Under the pieces are notes generated by a model, which saw only the letters and a list, made by a program, of their open reading frames with translations, had not been told where the DNA came from and made no database searches. A stretch of DNA of 64,000 nt from Ascarosepion bandense. Lineage: Eukaryota > Mollusca > Cephalopoda > Sepiida > Sepiidae. The position numbers were made by a program, and so were the translations under genes. Of the stretch, positions 21,520 to 32,467 are shown in pieces (within the stretch, counting starts at the first letter, position 1; each line of letters begins with the position of its first letter). Location of the stretch: positions 6,286,501 to 6,350,500 of the forward strand of contig JBBBDQ010000346.1 in assembly GCA_037127315.1 (NCBI GenBank). Direction: 5' to 3'.

Positions 21520-22960
21520 ACAGAAGAAAATACTTAGTAGTAGAAATACTAAACAAAAGAATCAAATTACAGCTAGATTCAGGCTCCGATTTGACTATTA
21601 TCAGTTTGCAAACATGGAGAAAAAATAAATAAGACCACCATACAACGTACAGACAAAATAGCAATATCAGTAACTGGTAAAAGTATAAAATTATAAAGAA
21701 AGGTAATTACGAATGTATTATTCAACGGAAAAACAAAAAAGCTTAAAATGTTCATCTTAAAAAATACGAAAACTTTTTCGGTACTGATTGGATGCAAAAA
21801 ATTGACTCATGGGATTTACCTATAAATATTTTTTGCAAGAAAGTGGAAAGTGAACCAACAGAAGCAGAAAAATTAAAAGGAAAATTAAAAGAAAGGTTTC
21901 CCGGCGTATTTTCACCAGGACTTGGCAGATGTAAAAAGGTAGCAGAAAAAGTAGAACTTAAAGATGGCGCACTACCAATATCAAAAAAAAAAAAGAAATG
22001 TTCCCTTCTCATCAATGAGAACAATTGATAAGGAACTGGATAGGCTTGTAGAAACAGGGATATTATCAAACGTAGAGTTTAGCCATTTGGCCGCGCCGAC
22101 CGTCTATGTTAAAAAAAATTCAGGTAAAATTCATGTTTGCGCGCATTTTTCAACAGGTCTTAACAATGCAGTAAAGGATTGCCACAATCCACTTCCCATT
22201 CTGGAGGAAGTGTTCACAAGATTAAACGGCGGTAAATACTTTTTAAACATTGATCTAAGCGAGGCTTATTTACAGATGAGAATGGATGAAGAGACTTTTA
22301 TCTACTATTCATTAACAGACACAGGGGATTGTATAGATTTCTAAGGCTAGCTTTCGGAATTAAAGTAGCACCAGCGATTTTCCAGCCAACAATGTATACA
22401 ATGTTAGCTGGATTAGAATTCGCTATAGTATATCTAGACAGTCTACGGCTATATCGTGTTTAATACACCGGTTCCCGTCCTATCACCGAAGTTAAGCAAC
22501 ATCGAACCTGGTCAGTACTTAAATGAGTGACCAGTTGGGAATACCAAGTGCTGTAAACGTAAGGACCAAGAATGGTTCACCGGTCCTCCGGATTTGGGGG
22601 TTGGGTGCAGCGCTAACAACCCTGCCCCGTAAAAAAACATTTTGTTACAGCAACAAAAAGTTGCTGCCTTATGCACAATCTGGGTGTGATAGATAAATGA
22701 CGATGATGATGATGATATCTAGACAACATAGTAATAACGAGCTACAGTGTAGAACACCATACGAAACACATTCAGGAAGTGTTTATGCGAATCCAAATTT
22801 ATGGATTCAAAGTTAAAGAACAAAAGTGCGACTTTTTCCTAAAATAAGTTAAATACCTAGGTCACATTATAAAAAAGGATGGAAGAAGGCCGTGCTCCAT
22901 TAAATGAATTACACAAAAAGAAAAGGAATGGAGCTGTGCAACGCAATACTAAGAAGCGTT
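21520..22960 (+). pseudogene. Gypsy copy 1 protease and reverse transcriptase, broken
   Basis: The aspartic protease signature LDSGSDLTIIS is at about 21570-21602. The reverse transcriptase is open from 21964 to 22344, with IDKELDRLVETGI, a VYVKKNSGKIHVC strand and an FLNIDLSEAYLQM segment holding the first catalytic Asp. It then continues in other frames. The YxDD region is at 22431 and is split by the 5S-derived SINE. Where YLDD is expected the codons read YLDN, as in copy 2. Confidence 0.8.
22441..22714 (+). mobile_element. 5S rRNA-derived SINE (SINE3 type)
   Basis: The first about 119 bases are a 5S rRNA gene sequence: GTCTACGGCTATATCG start, CACCGAAGTTAAGCAAC (internal promoter box A region), GTCAGTACTT and GACCAGTTGGGAATACC (box C region). 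A LINE-like body follows with GGTTGGGTGCAGCGCTAACA, ending in (GAT)n. It is flanked by an 11-bp duplication ATATCTAGACA (22430-22440 and 22715-22725), and the empty site is intact in Gypsy copy 2 at 35777-35787. Pol III transcription from the 5S promoter with LINE machinery in trans is established for SINE3. Confidence 0.9.
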
Positions 22961-22984
22961 TGAAAAATTATTAAGGCATTAACG

Positions 22985-23460
22985 TCATACTTGATGTTGA
23001 CACACTACGATCCAAATCCAGAACTAATAATAGCGAGTGACGCGAGCAAGTATGGCTTAGGAGCTTGCCTACTACACAATATGTAGTACGGAAAGAAAAG
23101 ACCGATTGCACACGCTTCTAGATCAATATTACCAGCGGAGAAAACTATTCACAAATCGAGTAAGAGGTTCTAGGAATCATATTTGTTGTAACCAGATTTC
23201 ACAGATACATTAATTGATGACATTTTACTCTACAGACTGATCATAAACCGTTGTTGACAATTTTCGATTCGAAGAATGGCTTACCAATATATACAGCAAA
23301 AAGGCTATTACGATTGAGAGCCATATTACTTAACTACGAATTCAAATCGGAATGCCTGCCTTCTAACAAGATTGTACACGCTGATGGGTTGTCAAGATTA
23401 GTGCCAAAGAATAATGAACCGATGGATAACTCGGTAATAGCGGCACTCCACTCAGAAGAC
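22985..23460 (+). pseudogene. Gypsy copy 1 RNase H, broken
   Basis: ASDASKYGLGACLL near 23035 contains the first RNase H catalytic Asp. A TDHKPLLTIFDSKNG segment follows at about 23237, with HADGLSRL near 23380. Internal stops split it into pieces; the last piece is open at 23251-23463. Confidence 0.75.
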
Positions 23461-23463
23461 TAA

Positions 23464-24400
23464 ATGAGGACAGCACTGGGAAATACTGTACGAGAGCTGC
23501 CAGTGACGTTATTAGAAATTAAGAACGAGGCAGTAAGGGGCAACTTCATTAAAACTACAAAGAAAAAAATAGAAGAAAGAGACAAAAGTCTCTCCGACAG
23601 TTTTTCGCTTTGCGACAACGTATTAATGTACAATGAGGGAGTCGTAATACTTAAGATACTGCGGAAATTAATACTAAAAGATTTTCATATGAGACATGCT
23701 GGAAAAAATCTTATAAGGGCTTTAATGAGAAGCTACGTTTATTGGAAAAACATGGATAAAAACATTATTCAAATGGTAGAAAAATGTAGGGGTTGCGCCC
23801 TATCTGCCAGAGCACCCCTAATGATACAAAAACCTTATCCGAAAACTTATAGATCATGGTCGAGGATTTTATTACGTAATAAGAGTAGACAGCTACAGAA
23901 AGTGGCCAGAAGTTTTTCGCTATAAATAGCCAACGACAGAAAACACTATTAACTGCCTACATGAACTCTTCGCAAAGTCCAAGGTAATGGATTGTCTGGT
24001 AACAGACAACGGAACACAATCCACGTCCACAGACTTCCAGGAGTTCTTTGAGATGTTCAAGGTAAACCTCATAAAAACTCAACCGTATCACCCACGTTAG
24101 AATGATCAAGCTGAGAGATTTGTTGACAGCTTAAAAAGAGCGTTGAAAAAGGCATACGTAATACCCACAGAGAAATCACTGCAACATTTTCTACAAGTTT
24201 ATAGGTTCACTCCAAATAACAACACACCATCAGTACTCTCACCGGTGAAGGTGGTGTTTGCGAAAAAAATAAAATCTGTATTCGACAAATTACTACCCAA
24301 GCAAAACAAAAAACAGCCAACGTCATTCGTACCAAAGAGGACTTTCAGACCAGGAGAAAGAGTATATTATTAAATGTTTAAAAACAATACGTCCTACTGG
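23464..24400 (+). pseudogene. Gypsy copy 1 integrase, broken
   Basis: The N-terminal zinc-binding region (H.RHAGKN ... C.GC) is at about 23690-23800, open from 23464 to 23925. The core continues out of frame with the VTDNGTQ segment at about 24000 and a QAERFVDSLKRA-like segment near 24107 that carries the final Glu. The C-terminal part is open at 24143-24373. Frameshifts make it non-functional. Confidence 0.75.
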
Positions 24401-24429
24401 GAAACTGGTACGATAACTAATCAGACCGG

Positions 24430-24680
24430 GAATATGCTATACACGGCCCCAAAAATGCGCACAAAAAGCACATAAATCAAATAAGGAAAAGGCGTTTGAA
24501 CGAAACCAACACGCCAACGCAAGAAGAGGAAACTATGGACACAATCTTTGATACGTTCGAGTTACAAAGACCCCAAACAGTGCCGGAAACTAGAAAATCT
24601 GGAAGGAAAAGGAAGTTCACCGAACCATTGATGATAAACCATAAAAGAAAAATATTAAAAGCTCCCTACATAGAGAAGTG
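24430..24680 (+). pseudogene. Gypsy copy 1, 3' end of pol
   Basis: Matches the equivalent part of copy 2 (37900-38140). It has acidic TPTQEEETMDTIFDTFEL, then a basic GRKRKF stretch. No domain recognised. The frame is cut by the SINE at 24681. Confidence 0.6.
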
Positions 24681-24984
24681 CGTTGTGGTGCAGTGGATAT
24701 CGGCTCGGAACGAGAAATCGGGGAGCCGAGTTCAATTTCCAGTTGAATTCATTGCATTCACTTACGCGCAAATACCCTTGGGAAAGGTATTAATCCGTCT
24801 CTTCCTTCCAGTTATGGGTTAAATAACAGGACAGATTGGCTTTTATAGCCTTGGCTGGCAACCAGTCAACCGCAGAAAGCAATGGCAACCTACTGCGGGA
24901 TAATCTTCTGCCCAGTCAGTCATATCTCTTTCGAGACAGGATCGCCCAAGCGTGTTTCACGTATGGCACTTAACTGACTGACTG
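24681..24984 (+). mobile_element. tRNA-derived SINE, family A, inside Gypsy copy 1
   Basis: Full-length, well-preserved copy. A box TGGTGCAGTGG at 24687, the GGGAAAGGTATTAATCC block, the CTGCGGGATAATCTTCTG block, and the terminal ATCTCTTTCGAGACAGGAT hairpin. Insertion lies just before the 3' LTR, whose first ~45 bases are absent; no clean target duplication was found, so the insertion may have been accompanied by a deletion. Confidence 0.85.
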
Positions 24985-25002
24985 AATGATGAAATCTTTC
25001 AT

Positions 25003-25295
25003 CTACTACATATACTTCCCCTCACAAGATGTGAGAGAATCTCAGCATAAAGCAGATCAGAGCAGATCAACAGATCAGCATGAAGCTGAAGAGCGAATGG
25101 TAGAGAAAACCAAGACTGCTACCGTACGACCATTGCGAGTTCCAGTTCTAGTATTACTACCTAAACCGTATTTATCGTTCTACTAACAGAGTTCCAAGTT
25201 TTTGTATTTTCCTGTGTTCAATATATATATCGTTATTTCCTATTTTGATTCTTATTGTATTATTTCTTGCTGGACTCTTAACCAGGTCCACGACA
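25003..25295 (+). repeat. 3' LTR of Gypsy copy 1 (first ~45 bases missing)
   Basis: Aligns with the 5' LTR from ACATATACTTCCCCTCACAAG to CCACGACA. It carries no nested solo LTR, so that insertion happened after integration. Confidence 0.85.
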
Positions 25296-25425
25296 CATAA
25301 TGAGGAGAGACGGCTTGAAACATCTGAAAGTCACAGGACAGATTTCAGAGAAGACGGGCTGTGGAAAAAAAGCGTAACCATCTTAATGAGTTGAAGGGAT
25401 GGCGGAATTGGGTTTTTGAAAAATT
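25296..25425 (+). mobile_element. LINE family R, part downstream of the Gypsy insertion
   Basis: IMRRDGLKHLKVTGQISEK continues the frame of the fragment at 19360-19543 after the duplicated target. It corresponds to the C-terminal block found on the minus strand at 62735-63590 (MRKEGLENLILTGQ-like). It then decays into unassigned DNA. Confidence 0.65.
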
Positions 25426-26400
25426 AAAAAAGACAAAAATTATTAAGAGCTCCAAAATACAGGAAACTGTTGCGATTCATGTTCCCATACGTCCTGAGCA
25501 GATACTGCACATGAAGTAGTATAAGTTCTGGCCATCTCTGTCGACGACAACCAGTTACTTTACAGAGAAGTGTAAACAGTTAATAAAAAATAAACAAAAC
25601 ATGACATGACTTTCTAAATATTTTTGGAAGTTAAAAAACGAAAATAAAAAACCTAAAGTTAAATAGAAAATCCTCAATCAGGCCAGAACATATAAATCGG
25701 TAGAAGAACCATTTTTCCTTTGTCTTCAAGAAAAAATGGGACTCATTAAATACATAAGGAGCAACATATTGCTAAACCAGAGGCATGAAACCACAGTAAA
25801 CTGCAAACACATTAAAGAACTGACCTTACAATCATGCTAAAACTACAAAAGCTAAGGTTAGGATCTCTAGAAACGATAAACCTTTATAGTATAAACATTA
25901 GTACCACGATATTTACTTTTAACTGGATGATCTCCCCCCACCCTTTTTATATATACACTCTTACCTCTAATTTTATCTTTATTTTATACTACAAATTGTG
26001 ATCTAATTAAAATTTTATATAAAAAATGGATTTCCTAAATTTCACATTATGGTAAAATTTAAAACAATATATTAAATATAAAAACTAAATTTAAATACAA
26101 AACTATTTGTAGCCGTATACTTCACTAATACAGATATGTTTACCAAATAGAAATTCCTATCCCTATTTTAGACCATCCTCTCCTACTCCCTCCCACCCCA
26201 TATATATTTCCTTATTTTTTTCCTCTTTGTTAAACCCAAAGGACTGGCCATAAAGGCTGTAAAGGACCAGACCTTATCGTCTACGGTTAAATCTGTCTAT
26301 AAAATTTTCAACACGTCCATTAATAATCTCTTTCCTCTTTTTGTTAAAACTTACAACTTACAACTTTCCACCCCACCAACCTCTCAAACATAATTCGCCA
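25426..26400. other. Unassigned AT-rich sequence
   Basis: A pyrimidine-rich block near 26150-26230 (CCTCCCACCCC) is the only feature. It may belong to the ribozyme-bearing family G element that follows. Confidence 0.3.
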
Positions 26401-26618
26401 ATATAAAATAAAGAATTTTCTTTTTTTTTCATACTACCTGATGAGAGATTGTTCTTTCAATGTCAAAACAAAATGTACACTTTGTAGTAGATGATAATCT
26501 GTACATGTTTTAAATTATAATTTATAATAAATATTCATAGCGCTATTCTTATATTGAGCAGTGTTTTAAATTAATGTTTTGAACGTTTTTAATTTTTTCT
26601 TCGTTCCTTATTCACTTG

Positions 26619-26625
<7 letters not shown>
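26400..26625 (+). mobile_element. Repeat family G, plus strand
   Basis: Shares about 190 bases with the reverse-strand copy at 42025-42240. The shared part starts with the hammerhead-like segment and continues through AATATTCATAGCGC.., TTGAGCAGTGTTTTAAATTAATG and CTTCGTTCCTTATTCA. An (AT)n(GT)n tract follows it directly. Class unknown. Confidence 0.55.
26434..26490 (+). ncRNA. Hammerhead ribozyme-like motif, family G
   Basis: Helix I is CTAC (26434-26437) with GTAG (26487-26490). The core CTGATGA (26438-26444) is intact. Helix II is GAGATTG with CAATGTC, 6 of 7 pairs, hexaloop TTCTTT. GAAA reads AAAA at 26465-26468. Helix III is ACAAAAT with ACTTTGT, one mismatch, loop GTAC. The cleavage position U-A is at 26485-26486. 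One core base (G12 to A, a CpG-type change) would inactivate it. The ancestral form, read from both copies, has a perfect 7-bp helix II. Confidence 0.6.
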
Positions 26626-26679
<54 letters not shown>

Positions 26680-26935
26680 TTAGGCACGAAATTTTCTTTT
26701 AGACAAGTCAGATTAAATAAATTGCAAACATTGTGTCTGCGTATTTTTAATAAATCCGTTCATAATCACGGATAATCTTTCGCGTATAATAATTGAAAGA
26801 TGTCAGAAATGAGCTGTAACGCTGATAGAGGTTATTATCATTCATTTCTCAAGGTACCCAAGTACTTTCAGTCTCTTTCCGAGATCATTTTCAAGAGTGT
26901 GAGTTACGGTAACAAAAAATAACCGCAAAACTCTC
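26626..26935 (+). mobile_element. Dispersed repeat family E
   Basis: Begins with (AT)n(GT)n, then TTTAGGCACGAAATTTTC, GACAAGTCAGATTAAATAAA, CCGTTCATAATCACGGATAA and ATTGAAAGATGT. The paralogue at 32384-32725 has the same order. Both end in GGTAACAAAAAATAAC.GC. No coding potential. Confidence 0.55.
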
Positions 26936-27010
26936 AACAATTATATTTGAAGCAGTAAAAAATTTACAGTAATTTACAGTTTTGCGGTTATTTTTGTTAA
27001 CATAACTCAC
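26899..27010. repeat. Inverted repeat with about 33-bp arms
   Basis: GTGAGTTACGGTAACAAAAA...CAAAACT (26899-26932) is complementary to AGTTTTG...GTTAACATAACTCAC (26978-27010). Only the left arm is present in the second family E copy. Confidence 0.7.
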
Positions 27011-27175
27011 GATTCCTGCCGAATGACACACATTTTCGTAACAAAAATTTATCTTAAATAATTAGGCCGGTAGAAATAAATAAATAAATAATACTGTTTG
27101 ATTATAAACAGAATATCTACTTAAATACGAGTATCGATCAAAAATATTGTTCAAATAAATCATTTTAATTTGTCG
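27011..27175 (+). mobile_element. tRNA-derived repeat family D, truncated
   Basis: GATTCCTGCCGAATGACAC, then CATTTTCGTAACAAAA, GTAGAAATA, ATACTGTTTGATTATAAACA and GAGTATCGATCAAAAATA. The same blocks occur in the same order at 27345-27570. Only the last few bases of the tRNA-like head remain. Confidence 0.55.
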
Positions 27176-27344
27176 GTTGTTTATAACCAATTTCGTTATT
27201 CTCCGTTAAATTCCGTAACATGTTTACATTTGTTGACTTTACAATACAATTCAGAGCAGATATGTTTATTACGATGAATCGAAAATTGTGTTATAGGCTG
27301 AATTTGACTACGTTTAGATTTATCGTCATTTGTGGTCGATAGAT

Positions 27345-27570
27345 CTAAAACGATCCAGATCACTTGTTGTTTCTCCTATGTGGATAGGGGTCGCAGGTTC
27401 GAATCCTGCCGAATGACACCCATTTTCATAACAAAAGTTTGTCGTAAATTTTCAGGCTGGTAGAAATAGATATATAATACTGTTTGATTGTAAACAGAAT
27501 ATCTAATTAAATATGAGTATCGATCAAAAATAATGTTCAAACAACTCATTTCATTTTCATTTTAATATAT
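27345..27570 (+). mobile_element. tRNA-derived repeat family D
   Basis: A perfect tRNA T-arm, GCAGGTTCGAATCCTGC (27393-27409), with a 5-bp stem and 7-base loop that doubles as a Pol III B box. The non-tRNA body shared with 27011-27175 follows. Acceptor pairing with the sequence upstream is absent, so this is a SINE head and not a tRNA gene. Confidence 0.6.
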
Positions 27571-27844
27571 AAAATCCGAATCTGAATGAATCAGATGAGA
27601 ACAGAGAAGTTGTTCTCAATAACTACGAGGTCAGTCATCATCGAGGCAAAATTTCGAATAACACCTATCAAATCAAAAATACGTTATATACAATATGTAA
27701 AGGATTTACGAAAATGTTGAGGATATGACGGGTTATTTATGCACGTTTTTTAATAATTTCTTGCATTACTACTTACGTATTTATTAAAGATAAAGGCTAA
27801 GTGTGCTTGATATATCTCTTATGCACAATACTTTGATCAAATCA

Positions 27845-28330
27845 ATGTCTTATTAGTTTCAAAACCTGTCCTCAAAGGTCAAGAATTTCCCCGGGCATTC
27901 AACCTTGCTTTCAATTTTCGTGTTCATGGCATCGACTCTGTGCTGTTACAAGTGATCCAGCATCATATCGAGTACCTTGTCAGTTACATTTTAAGAAATT
28001 TTAACACTCTTCAAAAGAACTATTCCAAGTTAGAGAAAGAAACTTCAGCTCTACTATTTAGTTTGCAACCGTTAGAGTTAGACGTGTATTTATCTCGCCA
28101 AGCTTTTATAATATATACGGATCATAATTCTCTGACCATTTTACATAAGAGTTAAAATAAGAACAGAAAATTATTGTTTTGGAGTTTGGCGTTGCAGGAA
28201 TAAAATCTCGATAGATGCTAGAGCAAAGATGTGTGCGCTGACATTTTATCACGTATCAAAATTGACGCTTGTTTATGAAAAAATATCCGTTTTTATTTTC
28301 TTTTTTTCAGATCGAGAGGTAATACATGGT
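27845..28330 (+). pseudogene. Gypsy-type RNase H remnant of a second LTR element family
   Basis: An open stretch 27940-28155 contains KNYSKLEKETSALLFSLQ and FIIYTDHNSLTILHKS, the hallmark of Ty3/Gypsy RNase H, followed after a stop by ADILSRIK. Upstream text (FRVHGIDSVLLQVI) fits the preceding part. It is clearly different from the Gypsy copies at 19.5 and 33 kb. No LTRs were recognised. Confidence 0.7.
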
Positions 28331-29400
28331 CCTCAATGTTGATTGTTAAATCAGACGTATAATCAATTTCTTAAAAGACATACTTTCTTTGTTTTTCCTC
28401 TTCTCTTTTCTTTATTTCCTATCTAGACCAATTCGTGTCTCGTCTAAGAAACGAGGGGGAAAGAATCTACTTCGTTTGGAAAGTCGACAGATTTTCCTCC
28501 TACGGGAGTAAGTTACCCAAACCTGCGTGACTTGCGTTACTAAGTGAGATTTTAAATTGTATTTTCAGTTTCTGATATTCTCCGAATACGACAGGTTGTG
28601 AGTTAATTGACTCCCATTGTGTGCACATCAGAAATGTGCATATGAAGTTGTTGTGGAAGGAATAAGGAGATATTATTCCCGAAGATCCTGGAGTTAATCA
28701 ACTACTCGATGCGTACTGAATAGGATGATATTGTTCCCGAAGACTGTAGATTTATTGGGCTACTTCTTGTGAAGAGAATAAGAGAATATTATAATCGAAG
28801 TTATCATTCCAGTTTTATCGTGGGTGTAATCGACTACCAGAAGGGAAACGAAATATCTGTACAATTCCAGAGTCTTATATCATATATAGCGAATAGATTA
28901 ACAAACGTTTTTATTTGGACATTTTAAAGAGATTCTGTCTGTTTGCCATTATGAACATTTTGATTTACAAATTCATGAATTACGAATGTTTGAAGTAACA
29001 TCCAGTAAAAGATAAGTACACTTTATTGATTTTACGTTTGTTATTCCATACTCTTTCGATATTCTGTTGGTTTTGTTATATAAATTTGTTTACAAAATTA
29101 TTTTGTCGTTTGCTGACACCTGTGTCATGGGTTCTTATCTAAGAGAACGGTCTTTGCTTTTTGTTTTTTGAAACTGCAGTTCATATCTTTTGGGTACCTC
29201 CAGTAATTGATTGAAAAACAATATAACATGAAGAAAAAGGCCCAAAACTTAATAAAAACCTGTTTTTTTTTTCATCGACATGTTTATGTTATTTGAAATC
29301 CAATGGGTTATTCCCTCACAGGTTCGAATACTGTTCGTAGCGCCATGTAGGAATCTTATAGAACAACCAACCAGTAATCATTTAGAATTGAAGTTAAGTC
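28331..29400. other. Unassigned sequence downstream of the RNase H remnant
   Basis: May include the integrase part or LTR of the same element (a moderately GC-rich block lies at 28430-28640), but no motif could be recognised. Confidence 0.3.
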
Positions 29401-31084
29401 CAACTGACAAAAAACCACCAGGGCAAATTGGTAGGTGGTTTTAATAATAACCTGGGAGATTCCATTCTGTTACAGGCAAGTCTATTCTGTAAACAGTGAT
29501 TGGCTGATAATTTCAGTGTGTACATTTAGCTCCATAAATATTGAGCACAATATCCACCATTTGTCTTTGGGCCACATGGGGACATGTATTCAGTTACAAC
29601 CCTGTTTATTTTTGTCTGCCAACTGGACGCTAGTTGGACACATCAGGAAGGTGAATCTCACATTCTTGAATGTTCACATTCCTATGTTAAAAGGTAAGTT
29701 ATTCGACTTCCACAGAGGAAAGATCGAATTATTTTTCAATTACTTTTTAAATGCTTTTAATCCTTTCTAACACGTTTGAAATTTTGGCAAAAAATCGTTG
29801 TTTTTGATTTTTATCTGTGGGCAATCAAGTCTTTACTAGAGATTACATTGGATAGTGTAATATTACTTAACTCAGATTGTTTTCTGTGGAAAATATTAAT
29901 TTAGAAATTCTTGCAAAAATCAAATAATTTTCGGACTTTAATGAAACTTTCAGAACTTATTCACAAATAAATAAAATTATTTTTGAAATTATTTTTTTAG
30001 AAAGTTTGGTAATTTTTTTTTAACTCTGTTACCCTCTGCTTCGTGTTAATTCAGGAAATTTTAAGAATGTGGAATGTAAATCATCTGTTATTTTTTCAAA
30101 CAGTCGGCTTTTTTTCCGAAAATCTGCTCTGAATAGTAAAATAAAAAAAATGCAATAAAACTAGATAAGCTTTTAAATGTTTTGTAGATAATATATATTA
30201 AGGACATTATAGATTGAAAAAGGTCAATGATTAATGAAATTTTAAAAGAATAGTTTTAATTTTTCTTTTTTAATTATGATAATTTATAAAATTTTCAAAC
30301 ATTCAAAAATTCTACAAAGCTTTATCGGGGCTAGATTATTAACTTATTAAGTGAAGGCCATATCTACTAATCTAAATTTGAAAAGTTCAATACGAATCCT
30401 CCAACCATCGGATTTCAAAAATAATTTTTAATGTTTTTGTACATTTGAAGGTCTTTTTAGTATAATGTTTTCTGTGGTACATTAAAAGCTCATGCGTTTC
30501 ACATTTTCTTTCTCTGACAGAAAAAATTTGGGCATTTATATCAATTCTGGTCAACCATACTTATCTTATATAAAAATCTGGCTGTCATTACACGTCAATC
30601 CCTTACAGTAAAGGTTAGAAAGATCAAGAAACTTCAAATTAACCAAAAAGTGACGTCTCACGGGTGTATATTTTGTTTTTGCAAGATTTTTAAAAAAAGG
30701 AGAAATAACTTTTGTTTACAAATGTGTCGATCAGTCAAAATTGAACGAAGACTAGAACTGTTTTTAAATCTCAAAATTTACAATTTCAATCAATAAAATT
30801 TCTGTTTAAAATAGACCAGAGAATTTTGCTTACTGAAAATAGTACATTTAATCATTTAGCTTTCAAGTACAGCTAAAATAAAAGTTTCAAGAAAATTTTT
30901 TAATTTTTAAAATTCAATTTCAAAGTTAGGTATCGAAAATGAGTTGAGGTACCAAATTTACATGTTACAAATTTGTAGCAAATTTTTCGCAAATGCAAAC
31001 AGTTAAATATGAATAAACTGAGATAAATAGTCAGCCAACTAACCTTCATGGTTGGTTGCGTATTTCCGACTGACGCCAGTTGTG
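29401..31084. other. Unassigned AT-rich sequence
   Basis: A 111-codon open frame (29435-29770) has no recognisable domain and no supporting splice or repeat evidence. The rest is AT-rich and stop-dense. Confidence 0.3.
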
Positions 31085-31372
31085 TATATAGACGAATCTT
31101 ATTTAGCATAGAGTAAAAGACAAGATTCAAAAATCTTATTTACCATACAGAATAAAGACGAGATTCAAACCGCTTATTTTTCATTCAGAAAAATAGATTC
31201 AAACCGCTTATTGTTTTTATACAGAAAATGACCAAATTCAAACCGCTGATTTTCCATGCAGAAAAAAAAAGATTAAAACAGCTTATTTTTCACACAGAAC
31301 AAGACGAGATTCAAACCGCTTTTTTCTATACAGAAAAAGACAAGATTCAGACTGCTGATTTTCCATACAGAG
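31085..31372 (+). repeat. Minisatellite, unit about 35 bases
   Basis: Seven to eight imperfect head-to-tail units of the type GATTCAAACCGCTTATTTTTC plus ATACAGAAAAAGA. The 65-codon frame at 31228-31425 is a by-product of the repeat. Confidence 0.8.
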
Positions 31373-32380
31373 CCACCACAAAGACTATTGGCGAAACACA
31401 ATCTTCATATCATATTTTATCCTAGTTGGAAAAATGCTGTAAAAATTTACGCTGGTCAAATCTCAACGGTATCTTTGTGTTCCATTACGATCTTCTGTCT
31501 TTACTAAATCATGTCTATTTATTCACCTTTCTCATAACTAAAGTTTTATTTTGGTTCTCTTTCAATATCTTCTTGCGTCTTAGTGGAATCATCGCCTTGC
31601 TTGATATGATTCTAAAAAAATCTATATATTTTTTTTTTATTTTTACTTCAGATTTTATTGTTTTTGATTAAGTATATTTTTAGTAATATTTTTGAACTCC
31701 AAATCTTCTTAAATTCCATAATTAAATTTTGTTATCTTCCTCAACTGGTGTAAATATTAAGTTTTCACGTAATTTATGCCATGTTTGATGGCTCAAAATA
31801 CAGATAGCTGCTAAACAATTGAATGGTAACGAAAGCATTTGTTTTCCACAAAATGTCGCTTGGATTAGTTCCAGCTTCCAACTTACGGTTGTAGTACAAG
31901 TCAGCAAGGAAAAAATCTTGCTTATGGAATTTCAAGTATTAATGAGAAAGACTGGAGAATACAGCAACAGCAACTAGAAATGAGAATATTCATTCGAATA
32001 TGTTTGAGGTTATTTAACATTTTACAGGATATTATTAAATATGATGAAGTGTGTATTTGCGAAAACGCTTCGTTCAACTAAATACAAGTAACTCAGCTTT
32101 AATCAAGACAGGATAATGACAAACAAAACGAACAAGTATGGAGGTTATAGAGATTCCAAACATTCTAATCGAAACAAGTGAGATGAACATTTTTAAACAA
32201 ATATGAATTCCTTCGGGTGATTTAAAATGCGTAGGCCGGCCTATAATATCAAACTACGAGTCAAAACCTTCCGTGGCCATGGAATTCTGTCAATGATATG
32301 TCGTTTTGCTTCAAGACTTGATTATGACAATAAAGGCACAAAGACGCGGAGACGGCTGCATGAATCTATTGAATTCCTCA

Positions 32381-32383
<3 letters not shown>
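31373..32383. other. Unassigned sequence
   Basis: A frame at 32227-32380 (MRRPAYNIKLRVKTFRGHG...) is open immediately before the (AT)n(GT)n tract, but no domain or splice site supports a gene. Confidence 0.3.

Positions 32384-32467
<84 letters not shown>

Larger units (their letters stand above)
19544..25295 (+). mobile_element. Gypsy-type LTR retrotransposon, copy 1 (defective)
   Basis: Complete insertion bounded by CATAAT duplications (19538-19543 and 25296-25301). Order: 5' LTR, primer-binding region, leader, gag, protease, reverse transcriptase, RNase H, integrase, 3' LTR, which is the Gypsy (Ty3) order. All frames carry frameshifts and stops. Four later events sit inside it: a solo LTR in the 5' LTR, a 5S-derived SINE in the reverse transcriptase, a tRNA-derived SINE before the 3' LTR, and loss of the first ~45 bases of the 3' LTR. 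A second copy at 33174-38677 shows the uninterrupted form of each site. Confidence 0.9.

Noticed and set aside
22441..22559. A functional 5S rRNA gene
   Set aside because: It is fused to a LINE-like body and (GAT)n tail and flanked by target duplications, and it has changes at conserved 5S positions; it is a SINE head.
27393..27409. A tRNA gene, because of the perfect T-arm
   Set aside because: No matching acceptor stem, and the body beyond it is repeated at 27011-27175 without the tRNA part.
31085..31372. CRISPR array
   Set aside because: Units are contiguous and imperfect with no unique spacers, and the window is eukaryotic.
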